A program made the position numbers and the translations under genes. DNA of 64,000 nt from Cyanophora paradoxa (lineage: Eukaryota > Glaucocystophyceae > Cyanophorales > Cyanophoraceae). The notes under the pieces were generated by a model. It was not told the DNA's origin. It searched no databases and saw only the letters and a list, made by a program, of their open reading frames with translations. Shown here piece after piece: positions 1 through 11,539 of this stretch (position 1 is the first letter of the stretch; the number at the start of each line of letters is the position of its first letter). The DNA lies in the NCBI GenBank assembly GCA_004431415.1, contig QPMI01000591.1, positions 1-64,000 on the forward strand, in the 5' to 3' direction.

Positions 1-499
1 CATCACATCGGAGAAGTAGCCAAACCACAGTTCGGTCGGCGTGCCGGAGGGTCTCTCGAATTTGAACTGCACGCACGTCGTACGAGTTAATCCTGATTCC
101 TTTCTGTAAAAATCCATGTTATAGCTGCCGCACCTCCGCGAACGAAACGATGATGTCTGCAACCCCATCGTTGCTGTAGTTGTCGAACAGCACACCAAGC
201 GTATCAACCTTCGCGTTCACTCCGAAACGAGCTGACACCTTAAATCCAAGCTTATCCATGCACACGTATCCGTCCTCTTCCTCCTTGATAACGCAATGAA
301 CATTGTCTGCTATAAAGATAAGGCGCAATATGACGACTATGGAATCTTATCCATTTCTTCAGATTACATTTGACGCACATTCGCTGAACCTGTTTGAGTC
401 GCACTGTTTGTTGACATTCATGTAGTCCACTGCGGCGGCCTTGAAATCGGACACGATGTCGTAACGCATCATGACGAATGACGTGCGATCCATGTTCAT
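1..499 (-). CDS. Hypothetical protein, 3 exons, runs off the left edge
   Basis: I do not recognise this family. A start ATG at 499 opens exon 1 (499-379), which ends at a GTGCGT donor. Exon 2 (309-134) follows a TATAG acceptor and exon 3 starts at 66 and leaves the window. The phases add up (121 + 176 = 297 nt), so the join is well supported. Exon 1 starts MNMDRTSFVMMRYDIVSDF. Exon 2 carries an acidic stretch (KEEEDGYVCMD) and a segment ending GVADIIVSFAE. Exon 3 reads FKFERPSGTPTELWFGYF. No signal peptide or membrane helix is visible. The end of exon 2 loosely resembles the last strand of a ubiquitin-like fold, but this is too weak to name. The C-terminus is missing. Confidence 0.5.
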
Positions 500-588
500 A
501 ATTTTATGGGGAAGCCCGCTGAGACGTGAGTCCTAGCGCACGGGAATTGGTCACGGCGTGCGTATATGGTATCGAACAAACAATAAAA

Positions 589-1766
589 TCAAGAGTGACC
601 GACCTCCTCATGCACTGATTCGAATATGATTAGACCTGCATTACCAGAGTTGATCTGGATCTCCTTGGCCAGATTGCGGTCTCGCGTCAATGGCCAAGCC
701 ATCTTTTCAGTCGCAGTCCCCTTCACCAGATGCCGAGCATTTTTGGAGGCTTGCATTATCAGGTACTGTTTCATGTGATCTTTGTCAGTATCCTGATATA
801 TCCCGTTAGAGTAACACGTAAAGTGCAACTCACCATTTCGTCCGTGTTGCAGCTCATGTTCAGTTGTTCGGTTATTTTGTTCACTTGATCGATGAGAGTA
901 TCTCCCTTCGAATTTTTTACCATGGCTCCGGTGAATATACGGAGCGGCACTTTGTCCCCAAGCTGCCTTGCGTAAGCTCCGACGGCAAAGTCCCTGCCCC
1001 GTTCGGCTTAACGTCATTGCGCACCTCATCTTCCAGTGTAGCACGGATGGTATCGCCTCCAGTCTTTCCAGTGATGGTGTGCATGTTCGCGATCCGCACG
1101 ACGCCATTAAAGTCTCTCCCCTCCTTCATTTCCGTGAACGTGCGCCCCACATTCACGATCATCTTCTTGACGGGCCTGCAAGATATCAGATTTTCCGACG
1201 ATTATCACGGATGGGGCCTAATGAGGGGTGGACCACGTACGACAGCATCACATTTTCCTTAGGCGCGCCATTTGCCGTGAGAGCTCCGGACCTACGCGGC
1301 GTCGGAATTCAGCGTAACATTTTTTAAACAATGTTTGCGCAATCTTGGACTGCGTACACTTTGTCAACGTCAGCAGTGTACAAGCCGCCATTCGAAGTGC
1401 GTGACGGCCCCGCCTCCGGAGCAGCAGCTGCGGCTGCTCCTTCCGATGGAGCGCCAGCGTTCATCCTGTTTATGCATTGACCGTCAGCTAAATTCCGGAT
1501 CATGTCGCCTCGGCGAGCGATTAAATGCAGACGCACCCCGTCAGCGCAACCTGCGCCGTGCCGCCCACCGGCTTGCTGGGCACCGGCGGTGACTCCGACT
1601 CGAGCTCGGGGTCGATGTCAGGGAGTTGTGACTTGCCGGCTGACTCGCCGATCTCAGGCTTCGACGGTGACGCGCCTACGGCAGACTTCTTCTTCTCGAG
1701 CACGCTGTCCGTCTTCTCCGCTGCAGCTGAGGCGGCAGCAGCAGCAGCCTTCGGAAGGCGAGCCAT
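589..1766 (-). CDS. Hypothetical multi-exon protein with Ala/Glu-rich N-terminus
   Basis: Unrecognised. A plausible start at 1766 opens an Ala-rich N-terminus (MARLPKAAAAAASAAAEK) followed by a Lys/Ser/Pro/Glu-rich disordered segment. Downstream coding-like pieces are around 1490-1330 (NGGLYTADVDKVYAVQD), 1290-1195 (MLSYVVHPSLGPIRDN), 1165-1030 (MIVNVGRTFTEMKEGRDF), 1010-845 (LGDKVPLRIFTGAMVKN) and 806-589, which ends in SVHEEVGHS and a stop. The donor at about 831 (GTGAGT) and acceptor at about 807 (TATCAG) are visible. Not every junction keeps frame cleanly, so either more introns or base-level errors are present. It is transcribed in the same direction as the gene at the left edge, about 90 nt upstream of it. 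Confidence 0.4.
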
Positions 1767-2118
1767 TGCACGTCGACAGAAGCTCGAATGACGGGACGAC
1801 GAAAATTTCAAATTCAGAACTAACTCTACTTTCCCGATCGTTCACCAACACTCTCAGTTCACGTACGCCCCCCTCCAAAAAAATTAAAGTCTCCCCGAAC
1901 GGGCTCGAAGTGCTCAGCTTCCAGCAGATGGGAAAGAGGCGACGACGTGTTGCGCATAGTTCCCACCTGAATGTAAATGTCGTGCGTACGCGTGCCGCTA
2001 TAGCTTGTGATCACATGCCCTGTCATAATCTGTTCATGGGAGATGGCAACCGCAGGTCAACATCTTATGTCTGCCGGACGAGTTACTCGCCAAGATAATT
2101 GCGCTTGCAAGCCAGCTC
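1767..2118. other. Spacer without a supported gene
   Basis: Between the minus-strand gene starting at 1766 and the plus-strand LRR-like locus. Short open frames exist on both strands but show no family signal. Nothing else recognised. Confidence 0.4.
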
Positions 2119-4292
2119 GTGGTCGGGACGGTGTTGCCCGGCGGCTGTTGCTCGTACGCCGAATCACTTTTATCTATGCCGGAGCATCCGTTGGAATCAA
2201 AGCGCATCGACCGCGTTGACATGCACGTGCTCGTCCCGCTCGGGCAAGTTTGTCGTCGGTTCAGAACCCTACTGCGGGCGCCGCGGCATTCTTCAGTCTG
2301 CAGACCGTGGAAAGCCGCCTCGGAAAGGCGGAACATCGTCTGGATGACTCGCCAATGCGTGCATTCGCGCGGCAGCGGCGGTGCCGGGAATTGAGGATGT
2401 CCACATGGAAATCTTACTGCTAGTGCGTCCCTGCGAGGTCGAGCATCCCATGAATCCAACACGCCGTTGCATCGCAGGACCGTCCTCCCAGATTCCAGCG
2501 GCCATACCCGCGGCCCACAGAAGTCGTCCTTGATAATCCAGTCCAAACTTGCGTTTTGACTCCGTTCGTCCGCTTCTCTCCGACTTCTCTGCGCGCCATC
2601 CGACTTGCCTTGGATGGGATGAATGGCTTTACCTACGTCTTCAAGCCGGAGAACGTCGCGTGCCTCAGCGATCCATCGTTCGTCAACCTCACCTGTCTCG
2701 ATCTAGATGCGCGCTACGGTTTGGAGCGCGATCAGATATCGCTAAGCCAGCCTGCGTTCGAATACCTGGCAACCAAGGGCCCTGCTCTCACAGAGTTACG
2801 GCGAGCATCCTGTCGGAGCCATCCTCTAGCGGCGGCCTGCTCCAATCGTCGTATTCAATGCATTTGACCTCCTGGCGAAAGGGCCCTTGAAGTACCTCCA
2901 TAAGCTGCATCTTCAATTCATATTCGGAAACTTGTATCCGGAGACAACGTACTTTGCCCCTGACGCCCTCCGCCCTCTCGTCAGCCTTCCCCTAAAATGT
3001 AAGTTCCTCCCCACTTCCCCCTTCGACCCCGTCCCCCCCTCCCTCCGCTTGCGTGCACAACACAGCCTGCCACCACTCCATTGCCTAGTATTTCTACGCG
3101 CCCCCGCACCCATCATCACCATTTTAATGTTCGCACCCGCACGATGCCGCAGCACTCTCCCTTGTGTTTTCTATCGGAGCGGACCCAGATGATGAAGACA
3201 ACGGTGAAGAGGAGGTCACGCTTCTCCAGGTCTCCCTCGAGCCGCTCGTACAGTTACTGACCCTCGAGCACCTCGCTTTGCGAACTCGCAACATCGCCGA
3301 CTTTGCCCCACTAGGCCGAATTACTGCCCTCAAGTGTGCGCATGTCCGGGTGCTCTCTCCAGCTCGCTTGCTACCCCTGCTGACAGCGCCTTCGCGCACT
3401 CAGCGCTGCAGCTCGGCGTTGCCGGTTCCAATGAGGTCGATAGCATACAAAGAGCCCTCAACGTCATCCCCGCGCTCACACAGCTCCAATCGCTTGTACT
3501 CGATGAGGTGGATGAGGACACTTTGCCATGGCCACTTGTCCCCCTGGCGCCCCGCCTCCACGCTCTCGACTTCGGTCAGCGTGGAGATGAGAACCAAGGT
3601 GGCGCCATGGAGAGCGTGATCGAGCGCTGCACAGAATTGCGAGTGAGTCCGCGCCACAACCCCTGCATTCAATCCATTCCAATCCCCGCTCCCCGCTCCC
3701 CGCTCGTTTGCAGTACTTGGAGATTGCGGTCAGCATTTGCTCCCAGATCAAACCCAGTGCCTGGAACGCCCTGAACAAGGTCCACACCCTTCATCTGCAC
3801 GGCTGGGATGGAGGCGCGGGATTTGGTTTGGAAACGCCCCCTTCGTCGTGGACGCAATTATGAAGGTGTAGCAGCCAGTGCCTTGTTTCTAAACCTTTAG
3901 CTTCCGACCCCGCCTCTCTGCTGACTCGCCCGCAGCTCATTGCGCAGTACATGACCAGTCTGCGCGAGCTTCACTTGGTCGAAATGAAGCTACCGGTACC
4001 TCTGGAGCCCGACGTCCTTGCTTCCTTCCGCTCTCGCCTTTGCCGCCTCCGGGCCGCATTGCGTGTGCGAGCCGCCGACGATGACCTCTCCAATGATCAG
4101 GCATGCAAGTTGCGGCAGGTGCACCCCGCACCCTCCAGTGCTATAGGGAAGCCTTCGCCCGTGACTCGGTCTGTGAGCATAGGATTTAGAGACCGCTCTC
4201 GGCGGCCTCAAGATCGCCGACCCGGACCTCCGATTCGGAACATTTGCACCGGCTACGCGTCGTCACTGAAGCCGTTGCCCCTCGCCCTATAG
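2119..4292 (+). pseudogene. F-box/LRR-like locus with several frame breaks
   Basis: A leucine-rich-repeat protein of the type found in fungal F-box proteins. A helical segment near 2235-2280 (VPLGQVCRRFRTLL) resembles the C-terminal part of an F-box. LRR-like strands follow: VNLTCLDLDARYGL (about 2678), YLHKLHLQFIFGNLY (about 2890), LTLEHLALRTRNIADFAPL (about 3258), LTQLQSLVLDEVDEDTLPW (about 3476), VHTLHLHGWD (about 3780) and TSLRELHLVEMKLPVPLE (about 3955). Clear introns are present, for example 3643-3714 (GTGAGT...TTTGCAG). The frame changes without splice signals near 3375 and 3825, where one repeat continues in another frame. That means either a decaying gene or uncorrected indels. The function, presumably substrate recognition for an SCF ligase, is an inference. 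Confidence 0.45.
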
Positions 4293-4430
4293 CTATGCAT
4301 CTGCCCTCCAACGTCCTCTCACCTATGAACACCGCCCTCTGGACCCGTGCCGCTCCCCCCTATGTAGCCTGTAATTCTATACTTCATACACTATGATTGA
4401 TATTCGGATACACATCGAGAGTCGGCAGGC

Positions 4431-5224
4431 CTATGCCTGTTCTTGACTCGGAAATAACTGGATTGCCGTCTCAAGATGCTTGATGCTCGATCTTAAAAAA
4501 CTGCATGAACACCATGCGTGCACAGAGCTCTTTCTCATGTCAGAGCAACTATTTCCTGGTCGCTTGGATGCCAATTCATCAATTGCCTCCGTCAAAATTA
4601 CCATTTCGATCGATACCTTCTGCAGCCTCGTCAGGAGGCCGTTCATTCTTATAGAGTCCCCGTCCGAAATAGGAAGAATTGGGAATATCGGGGTCGTCAG
4701 TACTGCAATCAATACGGAAATGCAAGCCATCAATCTGATAGCAATTCATGCGGGCATGAAATTCTCGATTCACTTACTTGAGTCGTCACTGGTGCTGTCG
4801 CTGTCGCTGCCTTGCACCTCGCCATCCGCCATCTTACATGCCTTGCCTGCAATTTACAACGCCGCAACAATAGCAGCCGGTCAGTCGTTTTCAGATGCAG
4901 AGGTTTTACACAACGCCAGATCTGCACCCTCCGCACTCTGCCAGATTTCCGCCCAGTGGCACGACGGGCAATCGCTATCATCATCTCTCCGGTCTCCCTG
5001 CGCAGCCCGATGCGCGCATGGGCGTACTCGTTGGGCGATCTCTTCAATCCCGCCAGCAAATGCACACGCACCTCTGGTTCTGGCCGCTTGTCCGTTTGCG
5101 TATCATCAGCCGCTTCTTGAACTGCCTTACGTGCGCTTGTTGCTGACTCTGCCGACGTGTGTGTTCCTATGGGGGTCGAAGCCGTCTCTTCCTCGTTCGC
5201 TCTCGGCACTTCTCCGCTCTGCAT
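4431..5224 (-). CDS. Hypothetical acidic/Ser-rich protein
   Basis: Unrecognised. A start ATG at 5224 opens a charged N-terminus (MQSGEVPRANEEETASTPIG) continuing to about 4920. A second exon near 4840-4785 reads MADGEVQGSDSDSTSDDSS and ends at a GTAAGT donor. A third begins after a TTGCAG acceptor near 4708 and reads TDDPDIPNSSYFGRGLYK, ending in a GTATCG donor. The last part (about 4600-4431) is helical and ends FPSQEQA before a stop. The run of acidic and serine residues across the second and third exons, kept over a splice junction, is the best evidence that this is real. It lies tail to tail with the LRR-like locus. Confidence 0.4.
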
Positions 5225-5478
5225 AACGCGCCGCTATTGTTTGGCCTCAGTGATCTCTCCTAGTGCTTGTACAACGGTCACTTTTACTCTTCGGGCCTGT
5301 ACCCTCGTATGAGGGCGTCCGCGTCACAGCCCAAAATACCCAAAACCATTCCGTCGTCTCTTCCTTCCCAGTATCCTTCCCGACGCGAGCATCTGCCCCT
5401 GTGCTATCGCTCCGTCAGCGACACTTCCGAGAATAGCTGTCAGCAGTCTCTCTCCGTATATCCTGTTCCTCGGCGGCC

Positions 5479-7250
5479 ATGTACGACTTGTACGATATCA
5501 CAGGCGCGATCAATCATCCTCGGCGAAAGCTAGCATCATATCTCGCGGCGCGCTTTAATCTGAGTGCCTTGTACAAGCCCACCACCACCGATCTATGTAT
5601 CGCGCCCACCGAGGTTCGCACACACGCATGTTCTATACTTTGCTTGCGCATCCGGTAAACACATGGTACTATAGCTAATGTCATGCGTGCTCCTACTCCC
5701 AGTTTTTACAGAGCGGTGATATGCTCGGAAGGGCCATTGACGATGGCTGCCGGGATCATGGGATCATTGGACCAGGTTTGCCTGTGATGGACGGCTTTTA
5801 TGCACACCCTGCGGCTTTCGGGAGCGTCTCCGCGACCACGCCTTAATTTCGTACCTTCCTTCTGACATACCAAGCTGCGTGTTCATATCAGGTCCGTCCT
5901 TCGCTCATCGTTCCATGCCTACGTATACATACATACGCATCCTCTCTACACGCACAGGTGGCCTCCCCTTCAAAGCCATCACGTGCCCGCCGATAGCCTA
6001 CCGAATGGCACTGTACGCATGCATGCGCGAAAACGTGAGCGCGAACCGTTCGTCCTGATAGTAGCCTGCAGGAACGATATCGACATCTACGTAAAAGCCT
6101 CGACCGTTGCAGAATTCACTCGCGTTGTCACCGCCTTCTACCAAGCTGCAGCCCGCGCCTCCGCAGAACGAGTCGCGCCTTACCTACCAAAGAATAAAAA
6201 CCGTGGATGTCTTCTGTGCACCTTTTGCCTACGGCGTCCAGATCATGGCCCCAGGGGTCCTACCTCTGCAGGTGCCTGTTACATGCAGAATATTCTGAAC
6301 GGTCTCATTTTGATTTTCAAATCTTGTTGCTCAGATCAGTGTCATGGGTTCGAATACTATTGAGCGTATAGTATCATCGTACGACCTCGCTGCATGTGCA
6401 ATCTACGTGCCAGGAGACGACCTTAGCCACCCGGTCGCAACGTTTGCAGCGTGTATGACCCTCATCACGCACACAATTCCCATCAACGTGGATTACCTGG
6501 GCCTCCTGCACCCATTCTACTACGTTGAAAATGGTCACGTATTAACCACGCATCATCCGTATTACTCCGTGCCCCGGATTTTGAAATACGTGCAAGACAC
6601 GGGAGCTGGAGTACGTACTCTCTCGCATACAATAAATACTACTGCTGGCCTCCGCGATCGCGTTCTTGCGTCATCGCTTTCAGGCATCGAAGACGTTAAC
6701 CCGCGATCAAGATCCGAACTCGAGTGCATAATGCCTCCTGCCTCCGCAGCTGGCGTCCTGCAACTACTTTGATGACACTCAAATGTTGTGCGCAGGAATC
6801 TGAGGGCGCGTCACCTGGATTGGATTGGTTGCGAAGGGGACACCGGTCTGCTTCCCTCAGGAGTGCACCCCGTGCGTTTCTATTTTATACGATCATCGCG
6901 GCTGGTGTCGAGTTCACCCGAAAAAGTTAATACTGTGTTTGCGGCCAGTTCATGAAGAAATTTGCGAACGTGCATGTGTACGCTGCTGGCGGTTACACAT
7001 GCGGCAGAGTTTACGCCTGGTACGAGAGGCTCCGACGTGACCTCATCAAGTTCTTCGCTAGGCGGCAGCTCACACACAACGGTCTGCCGCTTCTCACACA
7101 AGAGATTTACGATGCCTTCAACGCTGCATTCGACGCCTCGGTGGCAGCAAGGGAATCGGACCCCAACAGAGTACGTCGCTACGTACACTATTCCTGCCGA
7201 ACTCCTGCGACCCCCTGCTACTACAGTTCTTTCACTCCCCCCCAACCCCC
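5479..7250 (+). CDS. Nucleotidyltransferase-like protein with DIDIY motif
   Basis: Exons read from 5479 (MYDLYDITGAINHPRRK). After a GLPFKAITC segment the text runs NDIDIYVKAS (about 6076-6105), then a short intron, then a strand with VFCAPFAYGVQIM, then IVSSYDLAACAIYV (about 6369) and PRILKYVQDTGAGV (about 6571). This order (Asp-x-Asp strand, a strand before a Q-I/L motif, an F/Y-D-L-x-x-C element and a basic K-Y helix) matches a family I know from fungi, protists and large DNA viruses with a nucleotidyltransferase-like core. The activity is not established. A later exon (6949-7172, MKKFANVHVYAAGGYTCGR) ends at a GTACGT donor. Whether it belongs to the same gene is uncertain. A second copy of its last 45 nt lies at 7357. 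Confidence 0.5.
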
Positions 7251-7401
7251 AAGTAACTACAGCATGTGATCTCTAAACCCTCCTTGCGGTGGTGATCGGA
7301 CCCATATTCTTCATGTGCGCATCTTCACGGGTGCGGCCGCGGTGTGGTAAGCTCTGCATTCGACGCCTCTGTTGCAGCAAGGGGATCGGACCCCGGCAGA
7401 G
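7128..7401 (+). repeat. Partial exon duplication, two copies about 229 bp apart
   Basis: The end of the exon at 7128-7172 (AFDASVAARESDPNR) recurs at 7357-7401 as AFDASVAARGSDPGR with only a few changes. Both copies end in a GT dinucleotide that could serve as donor. The second copy reads on to a stop. It could be an alternative 3' end or a dead duplicate. Confidence 0.6.
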
Positions 7402-7697
7402 TTCTCTTCCGGCGGCTTAAGCTTACTATACTGTAGTCCAGGCCTAGTCAGCTAGCATAGTACGAAACATGTACATGTGAGGAGGGATCGAGGTAGTATG
7501 AGTGGATGATATTGGAATAGAAGTCAAGTGAAGCAAGCTGAGGGTAGCAAGTGCCAATGTGCGCATTCAATAAATACAGACAAAACTAAGTAGTAGAGCG
7601 CAGAATAGAAGGTGTCAGAGATAGGAAACAGTAATCGATACGAAACTGTGAACTGACTGCCATAACACGTATATGTAGTACGGCGCGCGTCCTTGCC

Positions 7698-8403
7698 CTA
7701 ATTCTGACCGACATCGTCGTACATTCCGTGGTACATATCATCATGCAGCGGCCATCCATCTGGATCCACATCAGGTCGATTTACGACGTGCTTGACGACC
7801 GTTCCATTCCACTTCATGTAGATTTCGGCCCACCGGCGATCGGGGTCCCAACTGCCAGCACAATCGAAGGCCTTTATCATCAAGTCGTACTCTGAGGTGA
7901 AGATGGGTTAATAGTTGATCATCATCCAAGATTACATGCTTACAGGTACCTCCATTACAGTCCGTAAGCTGAACGGACGCAATCACATCGTACGCAGAAG
8001 TATACTCGTTGTTACTCACGCGCAGAGCTGCAGGCCCAGGTGGTACTGCTACGATGGCGCCTGTGCAGGGATTCTTGATTATAAAAACGTCGGGGTCATG
8101 TGGCTCATGGCCTCCAGTACGGTGATGGAACCGCGGCCGCTGACTCTCACTGATTCAGAAATGTCGCGGTAAGAAGCTAAATCGAGATTCGGTCTCGCGT
8201 AAGAAGCAGCTAGCACTATATCGGATGTGGGCGACGTATCTGCGATGGCGCAAATCGCAGCATGCACTCGCATCAGCAGCGAACGGAGCAAGCACACGGA
8301 GAACATACCTCTCGATCGCTTCTTGGAACCGGAATCGAGTATGGGACGCGAAGTATTCGTCAACGACATGCCTAGGCGTCTCTGCAAGAGTCAAGTCCGG
8401 CAA
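7698..8403 (-). CDS. Hypothetical protein ending in Asp/His-rich tail
   Basis: Unrecognised. The start at 8403 gives MPDLTLAETPRHVVDEYF up to a GTATGT donor near 8308. The next exon reads TSDIVLAASYARPNLDLASY and then VRVSGRGSITVLEAMSHM. A one-base shift inside a CCCC run (about 8087-8092) is needed to continue into DVFIIKNPCTGAIVAVPPGP. Two further short exons separated by GTGAGT...CAG and GTAAGC...CAG introns give LTDCNGGT and YDLMIKAFDCAGSWDPD. The protein ends in a Trp/Asp/His/Met-rich tail (DMYHGMYDDVGQN). The homopolymer shift suggests a base-calling error more than a dead gene. Confidence 0.4.
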
Positions 8404-8788
8404 TTAGGGGTACAGCATGCATTCCCGGCGCCGTGAACGACACCCCGTGCGCTACACGCGCAGGTCGTCGCATCGTTCATAGCGCGCTCATTAGCCAGCG
8501 CAATCTCCAGCTAGGCCAACCCACCGCTAAGCGCGAAGCAACGCGTACCGTGCACGGCGCGCTCCTTCGCCAACGCCAGCGCCAGCAAGGCGAACACAAG
8601 CGCTGCAACCGCTGCTCGGCGTACATTCGAAGCGCGCTCATTCGCAGGGCGGCTGATACCCCGGCTCGAAGTAAGCATGCTCATGCCCGATCCTCGACTG
8701 CCGTCTAAATAAAGACGACTTTTAACTTATATATTTCAACAGGTTCCGATTACTTGATCATGGCGAAAACAAAGCGTGCCATGGGATC

Positions 8789-9533
8789 TCACCTGGGATG
8801 TTCAGAGGAACGATGCAGAGGATCGAGCAGCCACATGACTATAGAGGACCGATCCGTGACTATAGTCACTTCTCCGACGTCACTACTCTTCTGAGAAACA
8901 CACCGCCTGTTGATCGCATCATAATCGTTGAAGATGGAACGGTTCTGCAACGATTTCTGCAGATCGAGCCTATCCACATCTTCAGGCCATGGCAAGCCGG
9001 ACGTGAATTTGGTATTTCCCTTACGTAAATTTTCAACCTCTACTTCTTCACGTCTCACCACCAGACGCCTGCCAGCTATCGCTCGGGCACTCGATACGAA
9101 ATTCCGCCTGCATCTGTCCTGTCCCTACACATCAGAACGTATCAGAGTGCCAGTTCAATCCGTGTACTGCGTTCACCCGCACGTACGTGGTCGCATTCCC
9201 ATCATAAATTCCACATTATTCTTATCCCGACGCAGTGTTTCGATTTCAACGAGCACTTGATATTCTCCCTTCATAATGAAGATTGGTCAGCTATTCGTCC
9301 TGCACTCATGATCACGATCACAATGAATTCCTTTCCATAGGGAATGCCCATTCCAATTCTGCCAAAGACAAGCAGGTCTCCACGATCTCATCATTGACGA
9401 GTTCTTCAAGTCCATCCTTGATGGGGTCTGTGCCCGATTTACCTTTACATCTCGTAATTATTGACACCCTCATTCCAGACAACGCCTGCAGATCTCGCTG
9501 TCGAAATAGACAACACAGGAAGATGGCAGCCAT
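8789..9533 (-). CDS. Hypothetical multi-exon protein
   Basis: Unrecognised. Coding-like exons on the minus strand read GMRVSIITRCKGKSGTDPIK (about 9480), YQVLVEIETLRRDKNNVEF (about 9260), QMQAEFRIECPSDSWQASG (about 9120) and DVDRLDLQKSLQNRSIF (about 8970). The last two are separated by a GTGAGA...GAAG intron. Acidic beta-strand-like pieces are spaced as in small ubiquitin-like domains, and the neighbouring gene has such domains, but I would not name it. The start is not certain. Confidence 0.35.
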
Positions 9534-9662
9534 GCCCTTCCGACAATATACCCGACTAGATTAGAATCTCCAAGCAGGGCTCGGCCCCGCCCCACCCATC
9601 AGTGCATCACCCCGCCCGCCCTTCTCTGCCACATCCAGCCCCGCCCCGCCTTGCCCGCACCT

Positions 9663-9817
9663 CATTAAGATGCTTCAACCGAGCGCCCGTCATCAGTTAC
9701 ATATGGTGCCTAGGTGCAGCCCGGATAGCTATGAACGATCGAGCGGATAGAATACGTGGGACTGCTAGTGCACTTCATCGCCATGTGTCAATTCACATTC
9801 TGTAATCAGCAAGCTCA
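9663..9817 (+). repeat. Dispersed repeat, copy 1
   Basis: About 155 bp, running from CATTAAG to GCTCAC, resembles 16452-16611 in the same orientation. The words TATGGTGCCTAGGTGCA, ATGAACGATCGAGCGG and CATGTGTCAATTCACATT are shared exactly or nearly so. I see no terminal inverted repeats and no coding capacity, so it is probably a remnant of a non-autonomous element. Confidence 0.65.
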
Positions 9818-10002
9818 CACCGCTGCACCCCGGCGTCCGCCCCGGCCCTGCCGCAAAGGCTCCGCGCGTCGGGTCGCCTGTACGCGGCCGTAGCTCTTGT
9901 CTTCTGAGATGCCTGCTTGAGTACTGCAAATCATCAGTATTCGTCCCTCCCTCGGGCCCCTTTCAGTGTGCCGCTAGAGTCCTGAAGTACATCATGATTG
10001 CA

Positions 10003-11539
10003 TTACAATGCGTTCTGGTGTACGCCCCCTATTTGGAGTCGGACGGCGCGTCGGATGAATGTAGCTGAAGTCGGAGGCAGCTGCAAACCAGGTCTTGTAC
10101 ATATGAAATGCGCGCTCGACTGCAGTCGATGTGCTGTCCCCATAAGGTGGGTATAACCCTGGTGCACGACCGTCATGTAACGCATGCCATCATGTAAGTG
10201 CTCACGCACTTAATTTCGTCGTCATGTTTCATCTCTAGTTTTTCCGGAGTATCCCCTTTCAGAAGCGGCCTCCCTTGGTACTCGAATTCAACTGCGTCAT
10301 ACCCTGCGAATACGTGCCTGTGGGGCATAATAACTTTATCCGTGAAGCGCCGCATCGTCTCTGAAAGGTGTTCGTAGGTCCTTGCGGAAACGACACACTG
10401 CGAACCAGCGTGTTACTGGTTCGCCTTCGTGCGCAGTTTATCGTTCATCGAATCGTCACCTTGTGCACATCACATGTGTCATGTAAAGTTCTATCATGCG
10501 TCGCCATCACAGTCATTTGCAGACACACCCTGCGGTACGGGCACGATCGTGAGCTTGCATCTCTTCATTCCCCCGAGCATCAACTCAACCTTCGTCTCGG
10601 TGGCAACCAGTACATTCCGGTCGATCGGTTCACCTTTCGTCCCTGCGATTCACACACAAACATCGGTACCGCCATTGTTTGATCGCAGATCTAAAATATT
10701 TCTGCGTGGTGTTCCACCATCTGCATGGTACGCTCTCCCTCGCTGCCCGTCATCCATACCTCCATAGCAGTCTCCTCGTCCACTCTGCTCAAGTGGAGAT
10801 AATCAGACCCGCGAATTTCTGATGTCCTTTCATTCAACGTACGCCTCAAACTCCTCCTCCCTGTGAATTGTTCCGTGAATCCATGAGTTCCCATCCTATA
10901 TGCATATGTACCACGCGCACCGCTTCAGCTTCTCCCCTTTGCCATCCATAACGTAGGTTATGAAGTCGCCGTCCTCTATCCCTACGGACTCGGGACAGTC
11001 GACAGGCCGTACTTGCAATTGTTTCCCTCCAACCACGAAAGCGCCTTTGGATAGGTTGAAGGTCTGGCAGAAATACTTGAAGTTGTCGTGAAAACATGAC
11101 GTTGGTCTAAACTGCACCCGAAGCTGCGCACGCTGCGACTTAATTACACATCATGCCTTGACACACGTCACTCGCGGCAACCTTCTGTCCAGAATGAGGT
11201 GCATGTATATGCACACGTATACTGGGACGTCGACGTCTTCATCGCGTCGGTCTCAGATCATGCCTCGGTTGACATGAACGACCACAGCACGTACTCATCG
11301 ATGTCTGCTTGCGGATGACGCTTATAATACCCATAAGGACGCGGAAACTCCGTTAATGTGCCGACGTCCCTGCGCCCTGCACGCTCCTCTCCGATTGTTA
11401 TCTCGTAGTTGACGTCCGGATCCGAATAGCGGGTGTCCTGCACAGGTACCATCGCACTCGAAGAGTACGACAATGGCTCATGTCCCACCTCTTCAAGCCG
11501 CGGGCCTGCGTATTCAATCAGGCGACGCTTTAGGGGCAC
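10003..11539 (-). CDS. Protein with SUMO-like (Rad60-SLD type) domains
   Basis: Read from 11539 (MPLKRRLIEYAGPRLEEVG). After a GGTGCAG acceptor near 11111 comes a ubiquitin-fold segment: CFHDNFKYFCQTFNL, then GGKQLQVRPVDCPESVGIED and GDFITYVMD. Middle exons read VDEETAMEVWMTGSEGERT (about 10790) and RNVLVATETKVELMLGG (about 10610). A second domain, 10355-10212, shows FEYQGRPLLKGDTP followed by EKLEMKHDDEIK. This is the F-x-x-x-G-x-x-L...D-T-P-x-x-L-x-M-x-x-x-D-x-I pattern of SUMO C-terminal halves. No Gly-Gly processing site is visible, so it is more likely a SUMO-fold interaction protein than a modifier. It is divergent from the plus-strand gene at 11740, with 200 bp between them. Confidence 0.5.
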
